A DNA stretch of 64,000 nt, from contig SMSO01000035.1 in the NCBI GenBank assembly GCA_004764695.1, forward strand, positions 122,001-186,000, in the 5' to 3' direction. This stretch comes from Schizochytrium sp. TIO01. Taxonomy: Eukaryota; Sar; Bigyra; Thraustochytrida; Thraustochytriidae. Position 1 is the stretch's first letter, and the number at the start of each line of letters is the position of its first letter. Shown here in pieces: positions 1-10,697 of this stretch. The notes under the pieces were generated by a model. The model had not been told where the DNA came from and searched no databases. It was given only the letters and a program-made list of their open reading frames with translations. Position numbers and translations under genes: made by a program.

Positions 1-23
1 GCTGCAGCACTGGCCTCTATCAA

Positions 24-3000
24 ATGAGCCTCGAGAGCGCTGCCACGGCGGCCATGGAGGTTGACAACGAGCCAAAGCAGGCCCAAGATAGCGCCGAAAG
101 TTCTACAACGGAGGCAAATACAGCACTCGTTGGAGTACAAGATACGGGAGCGCGGGATGTTGAGAAGGATCTCAATAAATCAACTGCGCAATGTGACAAA
201 TCTACTGGCGAAGATGGCGAAGATGTGAGTGGAAATGATGATGACGAAGACGACGATGATGATAACAGCAGCGACTCGAATTCAGATGACTTTGATTCTG
301 ATTCCGATTCTGACGACCTTGACTCTGACTCTGACTCAGGCTCAGACTCTGAAGACGAGTGTTACGAAGTCATGCTCAAAGGCCTCACTGATGAACAGAA
401 AAAACTTGTACGTCAACGCCACAAAGAGCTAAAGGCTGAATATGATGCCTTCATGGAGAAGCAGGCTGAAGACCGCGTTGCTGATATCGTTCAGGCTACA
501 GGTCTCACGCCGCTTGAAGCTCGAATTGCGGTTGAATGCTGCAATGGCGATGAGATCGAGGCCTGCTCACGTATCTCCACTGAGTTCGAGTTCCTTGACA
601 CCGTCCAAGAAATTGCACGCGCAGAGTGGGCTGCTCAAGAACGAGCCGAAGAAAAGCGCCGCAAGCAGTCAAAGCGCGAGCGTCGCAAAAAGGAGATCTT
701 GGAGAAGAGCGAAGCTCGTGAGCGCAAGCGTGAAGAACGTGAAAAGACTAAAGAAGAAAAGGAACGCAAGCGTGAGAAGACCAAGGAAGAAAAGGAACGC
801 AAACGCGAGGAGCGTGAACGCAAGAAGATGGAACGCAAGGCTAAGAGGGCTAAAGAGGCTATGGAGAGGGCCCAGGCCAGGGCCCAGGCTGCTAATGCTC
901 CTCGTGAAAAAGTCCAGATTGAAATTCTCGACGACTCATGCAGCTTGCCGACGAAACGCGTTGGCGGCAGCAAAAAGAACACAGCTCACTCGTCCACCGG
1001 TCGCCGTAGTGAATACCGCAAGGGATACCGCCTCGATGGAGAAAAGCGTGCGACTAATTTGCGGCTTGGAGACGCACTTAAGATGCTCGAAGAAATTAAG
1101 AGAAGGAAGTTGCAGAAGCAGCAGGCAGCCAGCTCCACGAGTAATGGAAGCGACGGCGATGAGGATGAAGCCGGGACTGGTTCCGCGAATGCTCTCGGCA
1201 GCCCAGAGGCAAACCAGGAAAATACAGAATATGGCAACAACGCGGAGCAAGTTATTGATCTTGTTGCGGAAGCAGATAAAGATGCAAATGTTGATGCCGC
1301 CCCACAAAACGTAAACACTGCTAAAGAACAGCCACAAGAGCAATCATCGCAGGAGGTTACTGAGGAGGTGAAGCCTGTGGTTGATGTTGATGTCGATATG
1401 GAAGATGCTTCTGCTGATGCTGGCAAAACAGCAGAAGTAACACCTGTTCAAAATGAAGAATCTAGATCGTCATCACCAAATGCACAATCCGTGTCTTCGT
1501 CTTCATACATGGAACCCGGCGAGGCACAGTCATCCTCGGAGTCTAATAACAATGGCAACTTGACAGCAGCTAGTGCATCTCACAACGATAGTGAGAGAAG
1601 TGAGCATGAACTTCAAGTAAATGTGAGCACAGATGTCATGCCCGCTCCCGAAACGGTGCAGCATGAGTCGGAAAACACCTCTGGTTTAGAGAACACTTCA
1701 TCAACAAAAGGTGAAGCTGAGGAATCAGATGTAGCACAAGGAACCAAAAAAGACGCTGCAAGTATGAACACATCAGATGGTAATGAAGAGGAGATTGAGT
1801 ATACTGAAGAAGACCTTCGTGCACTGCAGTGGTCAGAGGCTCGTATCAAAGCCTTTTTGAACCGCAAGTCAAATCCGAATGCCTATTACTACCGTTTCAA
1901 CCGGCTTGGTGAGAAGCAAGAAACTGGCGAGTGGTCGTTGGAGAATCAAAAGCGGTTCATGGAGCTCATTAAAGATGGCGTGGATTACCGGTGGGGTATT
2001 CTGAGTATGAAGATTCCGGGGCGTGTTGGTTACCAATGCTCTAACTTCTATCGCAAGCTAGTATCCATGGGTAAAGTCATCGACCCGAATTATCAAATTG
2101 ATGAACAAGGAAAGCTTAAATTTGTGCGACCGAAAGGGCTAAAGCGCGCAACAGCAGCCAACACAAAGGTTTTAAAGGAACCCAAAGAAACAAAATCAGC
2201 AAAGACTTCTAAGAAAGCATCAGCAACAGCAGCAGACGAAGAGTTCTCTCCTTCATCTGTCCAGCCAGACGCAGAGACTGATTTACAAAGTGGTACTGCG
2301 CCCACTGAATCTACGACTGAAGAAAGTGCAACCTCTGATGGGGTCAATGGTGACGTTGCGCTCGCTGAGGCAGGTGAAGCCGGCGCGACCTCATCAACAA
2401 CACCAGCAAATGGAGAAGATACTGTTTCCGCAGATGTATCAGCCTCAGCCTCGTCAAATGCAGAATCTGCTAGCAAGACAAACACAAAGGCTGGTTCGAA
2501 ATCCAAGTCAAAGGCAGCCACTTCAGCACTGAAGCCCACAATGCAGCTAAAAAGGGCCCAAAAAACAAAGGAAGCTCTTACTGAAAAGGTTGCAAAAGAG
2601 AGAGCTGCCTTGCTCGGTGCACAACGTGAACGTGCCACAAAGTCGAAGAAGCGAGCGGCGCGTTCGCGAGCAAAGCGTAAGGGCAAGAACACAGACGAGA
2701 TCTTTGCAGACGAGGTGGACTCGTCAGATGGAGATGCTGACTACGGGACTTACGGATATGGCGGTGCTGCACATAAGCGCCGACGTACCGCTGCATCGAA
2801 TGCAGGTCAAACTAAGCGTGTAGAGAGCGATTTTCCGCAGCTCATTCCTGGTCTCAAGTGTCCTATGACGTATGAACCTGTCTACGATCCTGCACTTTCC
2901 CCTTATGGTCATGTCATGGGATATGACACATGGTTACGTGTATTGGGTCGTGAGCCTCGCAACACGTGCCCTTTTACAAAACAGAAGCTAACACGCCGCT

Positions 3001-3101
3001 CGCTTATCAAACTCACAACTGACAACATTGACGAGTACCGTGACAAGATCCAGCAGGTGGACACCAATCTGAACTTTGGTCCCACGACATCTTCGAGCTA
3101 A
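24..3101 (+). CDS. SANT/Myb-like and U-box-like nuclear protein
   Basis: Reads 1,025 residues without a stop. In order: an acidic Asp/Ser/Glu tract (about residues 60-112), a compact region rich in charged residues with the core LTPLEARIAVECCNGDEIEA (about 150-190), a long Arg/Lys/Glu helix (about 195-300), a Ser/Thr/Glu-rich linker, a SANT/Myb-like helical segment (about 635-685; WSLENQKRFMELIKDGVDYR, then W and Y at later positions), a basic low-complexity stretch, and a C-terminal U-box-like fold (about 940-1005; KCPMTYEPVYDP, GHVMGYDTWL, NTCPFTKQKL). U-boxes are RING-like folds without zinc ligands that recruit ubiquitin E2 enzymes, so a chromatin-linked E3 role is an inference. The frame is open upstream to the window edge, so the ATG at 24 may be internal. 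The product is probably nuclear because of its many basic clusters. Confidence 0.85.
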   Translation: MSLESAATAAMEVDNEPKQAQDSAESSTTEANTALVGVQDTGARDVEKDLNKSTAQCDKSTGEDGEDVSGNDDDEDDDDDNSSDSNSDDFDSDSDSDDLDSDSDSGSDSEDECYEVMLKGLTDEQKKLVRQRHKELKAEYDAFMEKQAEDRVADIVQATGLTPLEARIAVECCNGDEIEACSRISTEFEFLDTVQEIARAEWAAQERAEEKRRKQSKRERRKKEILEKSEARERKREEREKTKEEKERKREKTKEEKERKREERERKKMERKAKRAKEAMERAQARAQAANAPREKVQIEILDDSCSLPTKRVGGSKKNTAHSSTGRRSEYRKGYRLDGEKRATNLRLGDALKMLEEIKRRKLQKQQAASSTSNGSDGDEDEAGTGSANALGSPEANQENTEYGNNAEQVIDLVAEADKDANVDAAPQNVNTAKEQPQEQSSQEVTEEVKPVVDVDVDMEDASADAGKTAEVTPVQNEESRSSSPNAQSVSSSSYMEPGEAQSSSESNNNGNLTAASASHNDSERSEHELQVNVSTDVMPAPETVQHESENTSGLENTSSTKGEAEESDVAQGTKKDAASMNTSDGNEEEIEYTEEDLRALQWSEARIKAFLNRKSNPNAYYYRFNRLGEKQETGEWSLENQKRFMELIKDGVDYRWGILSMKIPGRVGYQCSNFYRKLVSMGKVIDPNYQIDEQGKLKFVRPKGLKRATAANTKVLKEPKETKSAKTSKKASATAADEEFSPSSVQPDAETDLQSGTAPTESTTEESATSDGVNGDVALAEAGEAGATSSTTPANGEDTVSADVSASASSNAESASKTNTKAGSKSKSKAATSALKPTMQLKRAQKTKEALTEKVAKERAALLGAQRERATKSKKRAARSRAKRKGKNTDEIFADEVDSSDGDADYGTYGYGGAAHKRRRTAASNAGQTKRVESDFPQLIPGLKCPMTYEPVYDPALSPYGHVMGYDTWLRVLGREPRNTCPFTKQKLTRRSLIKLTTDNIDEYRDKIQQVDTNLNFGPTTSSS

Positions 3102-4952
3102 TTTCATTTGCTCATTCCACATCGCATTGCCTCTCGTTTTTAACTACCTGAGACAGTCTTATCTGCTGCAGTTTTCTCAGAGATAGTATATATGTGTTTT
3201 TAAAATCGCACTGACAAATTATGATTGGTTTGACAGCACCTAATTTGTTTTCAAGTAGGTACTGGTGCATACAACCTGAAATCCCGACTCCTTGTGCGGC
3301 ACTGTTTGTCAGCGCATATCTTTTATGAGCACATGGGCCCATGAGTCATTTATATGCAGCATACGAGCAGTGGCATATATTTTTTCTAAAGGTCCGGATC
3401 ACAATTATTGCCTTACTTGTTTAGATGTGCGTGGTTCCATAGTTGCCTGCCCGAGCGCAAGAAGAAAACCCTGGTACCAAGGGAACTTTCTTGTTTGAAG
3501 CCTTCTCATTTGTTGGTGACTCGTGAGGTCTCATATTCTATCTCTACGTCAATTGCAAAACATGCGGCCTTTACAACTTCAACAAACATATCACGTCGCA
3601 GCACATTACATCACAGCCCCCCTCTTGTATTCCTTCCCATTATGATCACCAGCGTGAACCTAGCTTGAAATTCATTAACCTCTCCTTCAGCATCGTAATG
3701 ATCAACACCAACTTTATGCTTTCATCACATCTTCTCATGGGAACTTATTATTCTCAAAAGCTTGTACACTAAATCGTTTTTCTGCGCTTGGTGCCCATTA
3801 GAACCTTCGGGACAATGTGGCTGAATGTGATTGCAATTTTATTGCCCATGGTACGTGTCCTGTGTCTCCGGTACTCGGCTGCCTTCTGAACATTTTGCTT
3901 TGTGCTTGGCAAGTTGCCCACCGGGGGTCGTGGGACTTTGATGCAAACCCTGCAAATGCATATCCTGGCTGGTCTAAGCATACCAGCGCAACAACATTTC
4001 CCCTTACGTACACTTATTGTTACTCGATTCAAGCTGCCAGCCCCTGAAGAGGTATCTTAGTACTGATGCTACGAAATCAATTAGACCAAAATTGTCCCTT
4101 GTTCTTGCCCCTCCTTTGACCATGACTGGCTTGTTCAAGGGTGGGCATTCTCTTCTAATTGTTGTTCCATCCTTTTCATTTTCGTTTTCAAAAGAATTAT
4201 CACCTGAGTTAAAAAAACAAAACAAAACAAAACAAAACATTTTTTAAACCGTATTCTTTTTTTTTCTTTTTTTAAATAAATTACGGCTCTACTTCTCACA
4301 TACTAGGTACCTTTGATAAATGCAAGCTGACAGCATTGGGAAGACGGACCACGATCATATACAAAGCCTATTGTTTCAACATGTTATCCTTCATCTCCCT
4401 ATTTAGTCATCTTTTTGATCAACAATCTGGGTGACGGCCGCTACATTGTTCTGCATTCAATTTAAACACTAAAATATTCTTAATTTATTAAGCGCAGACA
4501 GGGCTACAATGGTCACGTGCTGGTCTCTCTTCGAAATGATTTGGAGAAGTAGAAAAAGTAAGCTGTCCTTCATTTCCTCCCTTCCTCAATGCAATTGTTA
4601 TGCACGCCTGCTGCTGCTAGCTTCGTATGTTTGCTGGTTTTCAATGAGTCAGGGCAATGCACAGCACAGCGTGGTTTTCGAGTACCTACTTATGTTTTGT
4701 GCTAGAATTTTACCAAACCCAACAAGGGAGATCCAAGCTCGCACTTTGTTATGCATCACAAAAGCGATATTCACTGCGCGGACTTGGAGCTCTAAAAATA
4801 TGGTTTATTGGCCCAACTTGGTTGGTCACTAGTTTTACCTTGCCGACGCGGAGCCTTTCCTACTCTTCGTCTTCCCACTTCCCACCAAGACGAAATTGAA
4901 TGCAAACAACACAGATTATTTTTGGTTCTACCCAAAATACTAAGAATTTGTA

Positions 4953-4954
<2 letters not shown>

Positions 4955-4993
<39 letters not shown>
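4955..4993 (+). repeat. Poly-T run, 39 bases
   Basis: An uninterrupted run of 39 T on the plus strand. It could be the reverse-strand poly-A tail of a retroposed transcript, or simple slippage. No flanking target-site duplication is obvious. Confidence 0.95.
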
Positions 4994-6280
4994 CTCTCAA
5001 GTTCATTTTTTTATATTTCAACCAAAATCCTCAGCTGGCAGTGACAACCATGTTTTGCTCTCATCAATTACTGTGGCGTTCGCACCGCGGCGCAAATGAC
5101 ACGCCGGTGGAGCAGTATCTTAGCTTGGGTCTCCTCGCTAGATCATCGCCTACCCTATCTCACCGAGCACCCATGAAAGTAAAAAGAAAGGCTATCGGGG
5201 AAAGAGATTTGTCTCGACGCTCTATTGTCCGCCTGAGCTGGGACAGCACACCTCCATGGCACAGAGTAGGTCCCTGGTGCCATGCATAGTAGCAGCAGCA
5301 ACAATAATAACATCAATAACAACAATCGCTACCATTGATAAAGTGGATTTGGCTGATTGAATATTCATTCAGATAGTCAGCCAGCCAGCGAGCTGACCAG
5401 CGCAATGACGGGAATAATCAAACTTTCCCTTCACATTTTGCGAGTCGTAGCACCTCGCAGCTCATACAGGACTTCGCACAGAATTTGATCTTGTGAGCTC
5501 AGACCGACTTGACTTTGCGATCTCCAAGCAATCTCATTTTCCTACTCGTGTGATTAAATCCCTCAAGTACAGAAACCAAGATGGCGGCAGGTAGGCATGC
5601 ATTCGGCAGAAAGATCCGTTGGAAGCTTAGGTACTATCGGATCACCATAAATATGAAGAAAGTCTCTATTTGGAATTCCGTGCCTCGTTCTGCGAGCTAC
5701 CCAGGGCAGATATAAATGCATATGAATGAGAGGGAAGAAACCAATTCCAAGCTTACGATCAAGGTTAAGAACGCAGAGGTCTAGACTACAGTCGGAACCA
5801 ACTTGATGCTGCAGCAGTAGGAACCGTAGCGGCGGGTTGCATCTCTACGGCTGTCTCCTCGCAGTTTTTCGCTCTTTTCCTCCTTTTTCTTTAAAGCTTT
5901 CTTTTAAATATTTTCAAAGAGAGTAGGAAACCATTACATATATCAATAAGTTGTAATTTTTGCCAAGGTGGTTGCTAGTGTTGTTAGTTATACATATTTA
6001 AAAAAATAAAAATGTTTTTATTTATTTTCTATTATCAAATTAGTGTTTTTTGTTGTTGTTGTGAAACTAAAGAAGGCAAATTGTAAGTTTCGACGTCTCA
6101 GAGCAATCAAATCGAAGCTTCTTAATTCAAACTCACTTGATCTCTTTCGCACTTCTTCCTCGAACTCCACCACCGAAGGAAACTGCATTTTAGTCATTAA
6201 TACAAGCCCAATAAGGGTCGCTCTTTGCGGTCAATCATCGCATCCAAACGAGGATCAGACAACACATCTGGCGTGAGACA

Positions 6281-6334
6281 ATCAATTATCGATTGATCGA
6301 TCGATCGATCGATCAATCAATCAATCAATCAATC
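6281..6334. repeat. ATCG/ATCA tetranucleotide tract
   Basis: A tandem tract of ATCG units, which are self-complementary, passing into ATCA units. A second ATCA tract lies at 7018-7047. Both are upstream of the PP2C gene. Confidence 0.95.
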
Positions 6335-6939
6335 GTTCAACTCATATCTACCTTCTACCAATTCGTCGATAGATCCTCGAGGGCCTTCGAGCTCGCTCAC
6401 CGAACCCGGGAAGCAACCAAGACAAGGCCTTGAGGCAGCAGAACTGACAAAGTGAAAACTAAAGTCAGTCTGTCAACAGAAGAGCAATCACCCAATCGGC
6501 GCCTCTCGGCCTAGCCCGGTTGGCCATTCTCCATAGTCCTCGCCTTGCGCCAAGAAGGACCTGCAAGGGAAAGCGGTTTGCCCGCGTTCGTGTTCCCTTC
6601 AACATTCACGCTCGAGACAGGGTTGTCCACGAGCGAGCAAATAGTGACTCAGTGGACCCTTTCGTTCGTTCTTTCGCTCTTTTGCTAATTGCTCCATTCC
6701 GCCAAAACCATAAAACTCCACCTCTAGGGAGCACAAGACCAGAACCACTCCTCCTGCCACCCACCTTAGCGAGTTCTCAAGTCTGTTTTGTCGCCTCAAA
6801 GTAGCGTCGGCTTCATCGACATCGACAAGGACGTCTATATCGGCCTCAATCAAAGCAGCACGGTCACCTCATCTGTTGCTTTTTTTGATTCTGTGTTTTT
6901 CTTTTCCCTGTCATCCTTTTGAGCGTGTTTCTTTTACTT

Positions 6940-7047
6940 CCCTTTCTCTCGTTCTTTCTTTCGTTCTTTCGTTCTTTCTTTCTTCGGGTCTCCTTCTTTG
7001 ATCTGTTTATTTACTCATCGATCAATCAATCAATCAATCAATCAATC
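6940..7047 (+). repeat. CTTT/CGTT tract followed by ATCA repeats
   Basis: A pyrimidine-rich run of TTTC and TTCG units (6945-6985) is followed by an (ATCA)n tract at about 7018-7047. It lies in the probable promoter or 5' untranslated region of the PP2C gene. Confidence 0.85.
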
Positions 7048-7897
7048 GCATAAATCGCATAGACTGATACGTAGGCAGATTCTTAGTACAGAGTAGTAGG
7101 TTGATTTATTTCGTCAATCTGCGTTCTCCTTGACGCTCGCTCGCAGTCTCGAGTCGAGGCAACCCGGTCCTGCATCACCTGCCTGCAGGGCATTTTCGCG
7201 GTGCCCATAGTCTGCGAAGCCGTACCCCTCGCAGCGAGGCCCTCATCTTCATTTTCCTTCATCCTCTGCCCTGTCAAGGCCTTCGACGAGGGTTCGAGTT
7301 CTTGCGCACGGCGCTTCAAGTTTATTTGTCTGTTGTCTGCCTCTGCCTCTGTTCAATCGGTTCCAGTAGCTCATCCAGTCGTTTCCTCGCTCATTTCTTT
7401 GTCCCAAGAACGCCGAGCTCTTGCCTCGTAGCTAGTCCAAGCCAACGCGTACAAGAAGACTACCTCGCTGTCAGCCAGGTACAGCAATAGGCTCCTCCTC
7501 TCAGGCAGGAGCTACTTCAAAGGTAGAGCGCCTCATTTCACTTGCGCAAGCCCTTCTTTGTTTGTTGCTTTCTTTCATAAAGCAATTCTTTGCTTTGCTT
7601 TCTGCAACCCTTCGCTTCATTGCTACTGCTGCTTAAGGTACTGCTAGCCTCAGAGCGCACGGTGTGAGCTGACCGGCGGCCAGAGCTAGGTGACCCTTGA
7701 CCTCGTTTCAGGGTTCATTCAAAGTTGAGTTTGCAGTGGAGACAAGTTTTGCAGGTTATACTTGGGACGTTTGCTGCATTGCGACTGTGCGTGGGTACGA
7801 ATTGTTGTTAGGGATTCTGGTGTTCTCGTTGAGGCAGCGGCTGTAGACGAGGTTCTCGCTTGTTTTTGCGGGGCTTTGACTCGTTTGGACTGATCTG

Positions 7898-9352
7898 ATG
7901 GGGTGCACACAATCGCAAAACGCGGCAGGCGCTGGACCCGGGCCGAGGGCCGTGGTGTCTTCTAGAGAGGTCCCTGCGAGCAAGCGGAGTAAACTCTGGG
8001 GATCAAGGCAGCCCGCAGGATCTGATGCGTCTGCCAGTTCAGCAGCAGACTCTGGGTCGAATAGGAACGAGATCGAGCTTGATGAGTCCAAGAATGGGGA
8101 TCATGATGAGGGAGAACAGCAGAATGCCAACACCAATAACAATGGCAGTAGCAGCAGCATCAATTCTACAGCAAGCGGACCAGAAGATAGCGAAGATACT
8201 GATGCAGCAGAGCGTCGTGGCATTGAGGTCCCGGAAATTGACCTTGAAGGTCTCGTAGCAGAAGTCAATTCAGATCGCAAGCGGCTCAGCATTATGAAGT
8301 CAAACCACCAGGACCCCCGTAGATTACGTGCAGGTCTTCGCGCATACCCGCAGCCGCCAGCCACTCTTATCTCTTCACCAGAGCAATATGGTCTTGCAGA
8401 CCCTGGTGAGGACATCGGTAATGGCGCCTTTGGAGAGAACGGTGCTAGTGAGGAGCTCGGTCTCTCTTTTTCATGTGTCACACGTCCAGGCAATGATCCA
8501 GCCAAAGGCCAGAAGGAAAATCAAGACACCTACTGTGTTATGAATGGACTCGCAAGCGATTCTGCTGCATTTAGTGTCATGGTGTTTGATGGTCATGGGC
8601 CCTTTGGTGCTCTTGCCTCCAAATTTGTCCGCGAGCGCCTTCCCAAGGCTTTGCTAGATTTGGGTATTGGAAGAACAACTTGCCATCACGAAGAAGACAT
8701 TCGACGCATTCTTCACAATGGATGCGTCGAAGTCAACCATCGCCTTGCAACAAGCCACATTGATGTCTACGTGAGTGGCACGACTGGTGTCATGGGTGTC
8801 ATTAAGAAAAATAAGTTGTATGTAGCCAATGTTGGAGACAGTCGTGCTGTATTAGGTCGCATTGGACCTAATGGAAGTTTGCAAGCTGTTGACTTATCTT
8901 TTGATCAAAAACCTGACCGCCCTGACGAACACGCTCGCATCATTCGCTATGGTGGCCGGGTCTTTGAGTGGGGTGTACCGCGCGTCTGGCAACGAGATGT
9001 TGATATGCCTGGTCTTGCTATGGCCCGGTCTTTTGGTGATCTTGCTGCTGAAGCTGTCGGTGTCTTTGCTGAACCTGAAATTACTGTCACAGAACTCACC
9101 AAAGACGACAAGTTCCTCATTTTTGCAACCGATGGTGTTTGGGAATTCATGAGCAGTTCAGATGTCATCAAGATTATTGGAAAGCACATGGACAACAAGC
9201 CACCTGGGCTGGCCGCAAGAGATGCATGTGTAGAGGTGATCAAAACTTCTGTAGCTAGATGGAATGAAGTGGAAGATGTTGTAGATGATAGCACCTGTGT
9301 TATTATTTCTTTGGCTGGGGATGATGATGCGAATGCGGAGAATGAACTTTAA
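7898..9352 (+). CDS. PP2C-family Ser/Thr phosphatase, probably N-myristoylated
   Basis: A 484-residue metal-dependent protein phosphatase (PPM/PP2C). The first residues, MGCTQSQ, fit an N-myristoylation signal with a neighbouring palmitoylatable Cys, so membrane attachment is likely. Residues 8 to about 185 are low-complexity and probably disordered. The catalytic domain (about 190-475) shows the PP2C motifs in order: ENQD (207-210), VFDGHG with metal-binding Asp231, the GTTGVMG and ANVGDSRAVLG strands, the PGLAMARSFGD motif, FATDGVWE with Asp412, and VVDDSTC with Asp463/464. All key metal ligands appear present, so the enzyme should be active. It stands alone with a long repeat-rich 5' flank. 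Gly2 and Cys3 make this ATG the convincing start. Confidence 0.93.
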   Translation: MGCTQSQNAAGAGPGPRAVVSSREVPASKRSKLWGSRQPAGSDASASSAADSGSNRNEIELDESKNGDHDEGEQQNANTNNNGSSSSINSTASGPEDSEDTDAAERRGIEVPEIDLEGLVAEVNSDRKRLSIMKSNHQDPRRLRAGLRAYPQPPATLISSPEQYGLADPGEDIGNGAFGENGASEELGLSFSCVTRPGNDPAKGQKENQDTYCVMNGLASDSAAFSVMVFDGHGPFGALASKFVRERLPKALLDLGIGRTTCHHEEDIRRILHNGCVEVNHRLATSHIDVYVSGTTGVMGVIKKNKLYVANVGDSRAVLGRIGPNGSLQAVDLSFDQKPDRPDEHARIIRYGGRVFEWGVPRVWQRDVDMPGLAMARSFGDLAAEAVGVFAEPEITVTELTKDDKFLIFATDGVWEFMSSSDVIKIIGKHMDNKPPGLAARDACVEVIKTSVARWNEVEDVVDDSTCVIISLAGDDDANAENEL

Positions 9353-10019
9353 AGAACAAATCTCCATGCCACAGATTCGGCACATTGTACTTTTCAGAGA
9401 AGATGAGGTAACATAAAAACCTTTTTGGCCCTGCTACTGTCGTATCAATAAGTTCCAAAGAGAAACAAGACATGCGTTTCTTGTGCGAAGTAGTAGAATA
9501 GCTTCCAGCTTCAGGAAAGCTTATGTGCGAAACCACTTCATCTTCATGGTTCCCTAAGCTCGCTTGGCCATAGTTTGTATAGTGAAATTAGAAAATGGAA
9601 GATCTCGTAATTTTGGTACTACCTATTCAAAAGTATTCTACCGTTCAGTAGTTTCAGCGCATGATACTGACGAACTTTTGTAAACGAGGTCAGGCTTGAG
9701 GCTTTTAAGTCCCTCAACAATAAGAACCTGGTATGTTTAACCAAGAAATAGAAAACTCCAACACTTTTTGTCGAGTCAAATTCAGCCAACTTACGTAAAA
9801 CGCTGATTATTTCAAATACCAGAAAGGCTTACTTTTGATCCATTCTTTTGTTTGTTTGTATGTTTTAGTCTTTGCCGTGGCCCATCTGATAAACTGCCTG
9901 CTCGAAGAATTCTTGCCGAGCGACATTCTGTTGCATAGTACAACAGCCACAACGAGCGACGATGCTACAGCGACACAATAGCAGCTATCTATGTATTTAT
10001 GATATCTACTTTGCTACTA

Positions 10020-10052
<33 letters not shown>

Positions 10053-10697
10053 TAGTCCTGTGTTTGGTCGTATCGTGCTTGATCAGTTTATGTAAAAGCC
10101 TTCTCAAACTCCACTGTTATCAACCCCCCAAAGGTAGAACTTCAGCCAGGACCAATTCAAAGTTTCTTTTGCTAATCTTTTATGCCTTTGATAATGAAAT
10201 TATGTACATCTGAGGTCCGTGTAAGTGATCATGTATTCCTTCGCTTCAATGTTCGCTTATCATAAGTATGGTTTAATCACCATGAAGTTGCCCCCCGCCC
10301 CTTCAGTTTCGAGGAACCATCCACTCTTGCTCAAATAAATACATGATGAACTCGTAGGCACAATTTCACTCTCACTAGTTATGAGAGACTAAATTCGTGA
10401 ATCATTTCATTTCGCCACAAACTCAAGGCAAAAGATCTCATTTATGGCACAACTTAGGATGAGATATTGGGCTAAAGCTCCGCTCTTTAAACAGGGACTA
10501 CTACTTCCTTCAATAAAGACAAAATGGAAGTTGCGCGCCTGCTTGAAAGTCATCAGTTGAATCCCATGTATTGTAGTCGTCAAGTTTGTGCGGGTAGGTA
10601 GGTGTTGATCAAATAGCATAGAATAAAAGGACTATTATTTATAAAAGTAAGAGCAGTGAATTATTAAACACTCTTCGTTTCTGTATACGAATGATAA
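9353..10697. other. Intergenic region between convergent genes
   Basis: This holds the 3' flanks of the PP2C gene (plus) and the RRM gene (minus). A (CT)n microsatellite lies at 10020-10045. No gene is visible. Confidence 0.7.
10020..10045 (+). repeat. (CT)n microsatellite
   Basis: About 13 uninterrupted CT dinucleotides. Confidence 0.95.

Larger units (their letters stand above)
3102..7897. other. Non-coding stretch, 4.8 kb, with simple repeats
   Basis: No convincing gene is visible on either strand. It holds AAAAC repeats near 4205-4240, a 39-base T run at 4955-4993, and A/T-rich DNA around 5890-6050. After 6280 there are pyrimidine-rich tracts and ATCA/ATCG tetranucleotide runs that lead into the phosphatase gene, and these probably include its promoter and 5' leader. 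An ATGGCGGCAG followed by GTAGGC at 5581-5596 resembles a short first exon with a splice donor, but no downstream exon could be identified. Confidence 0.6.

Noticed and set aside
635-2912. Antisense frames under the SANT/U-box gene (up to 199 codons)
   Set aside because: They are shadows of a repetitive coding strand and lack independent signals.
5581-5600. ATGGCGGCAG followed by GTAGGC as a first exon and donor
   Set aside because: No continuing exon with recognisable content was found downstream.
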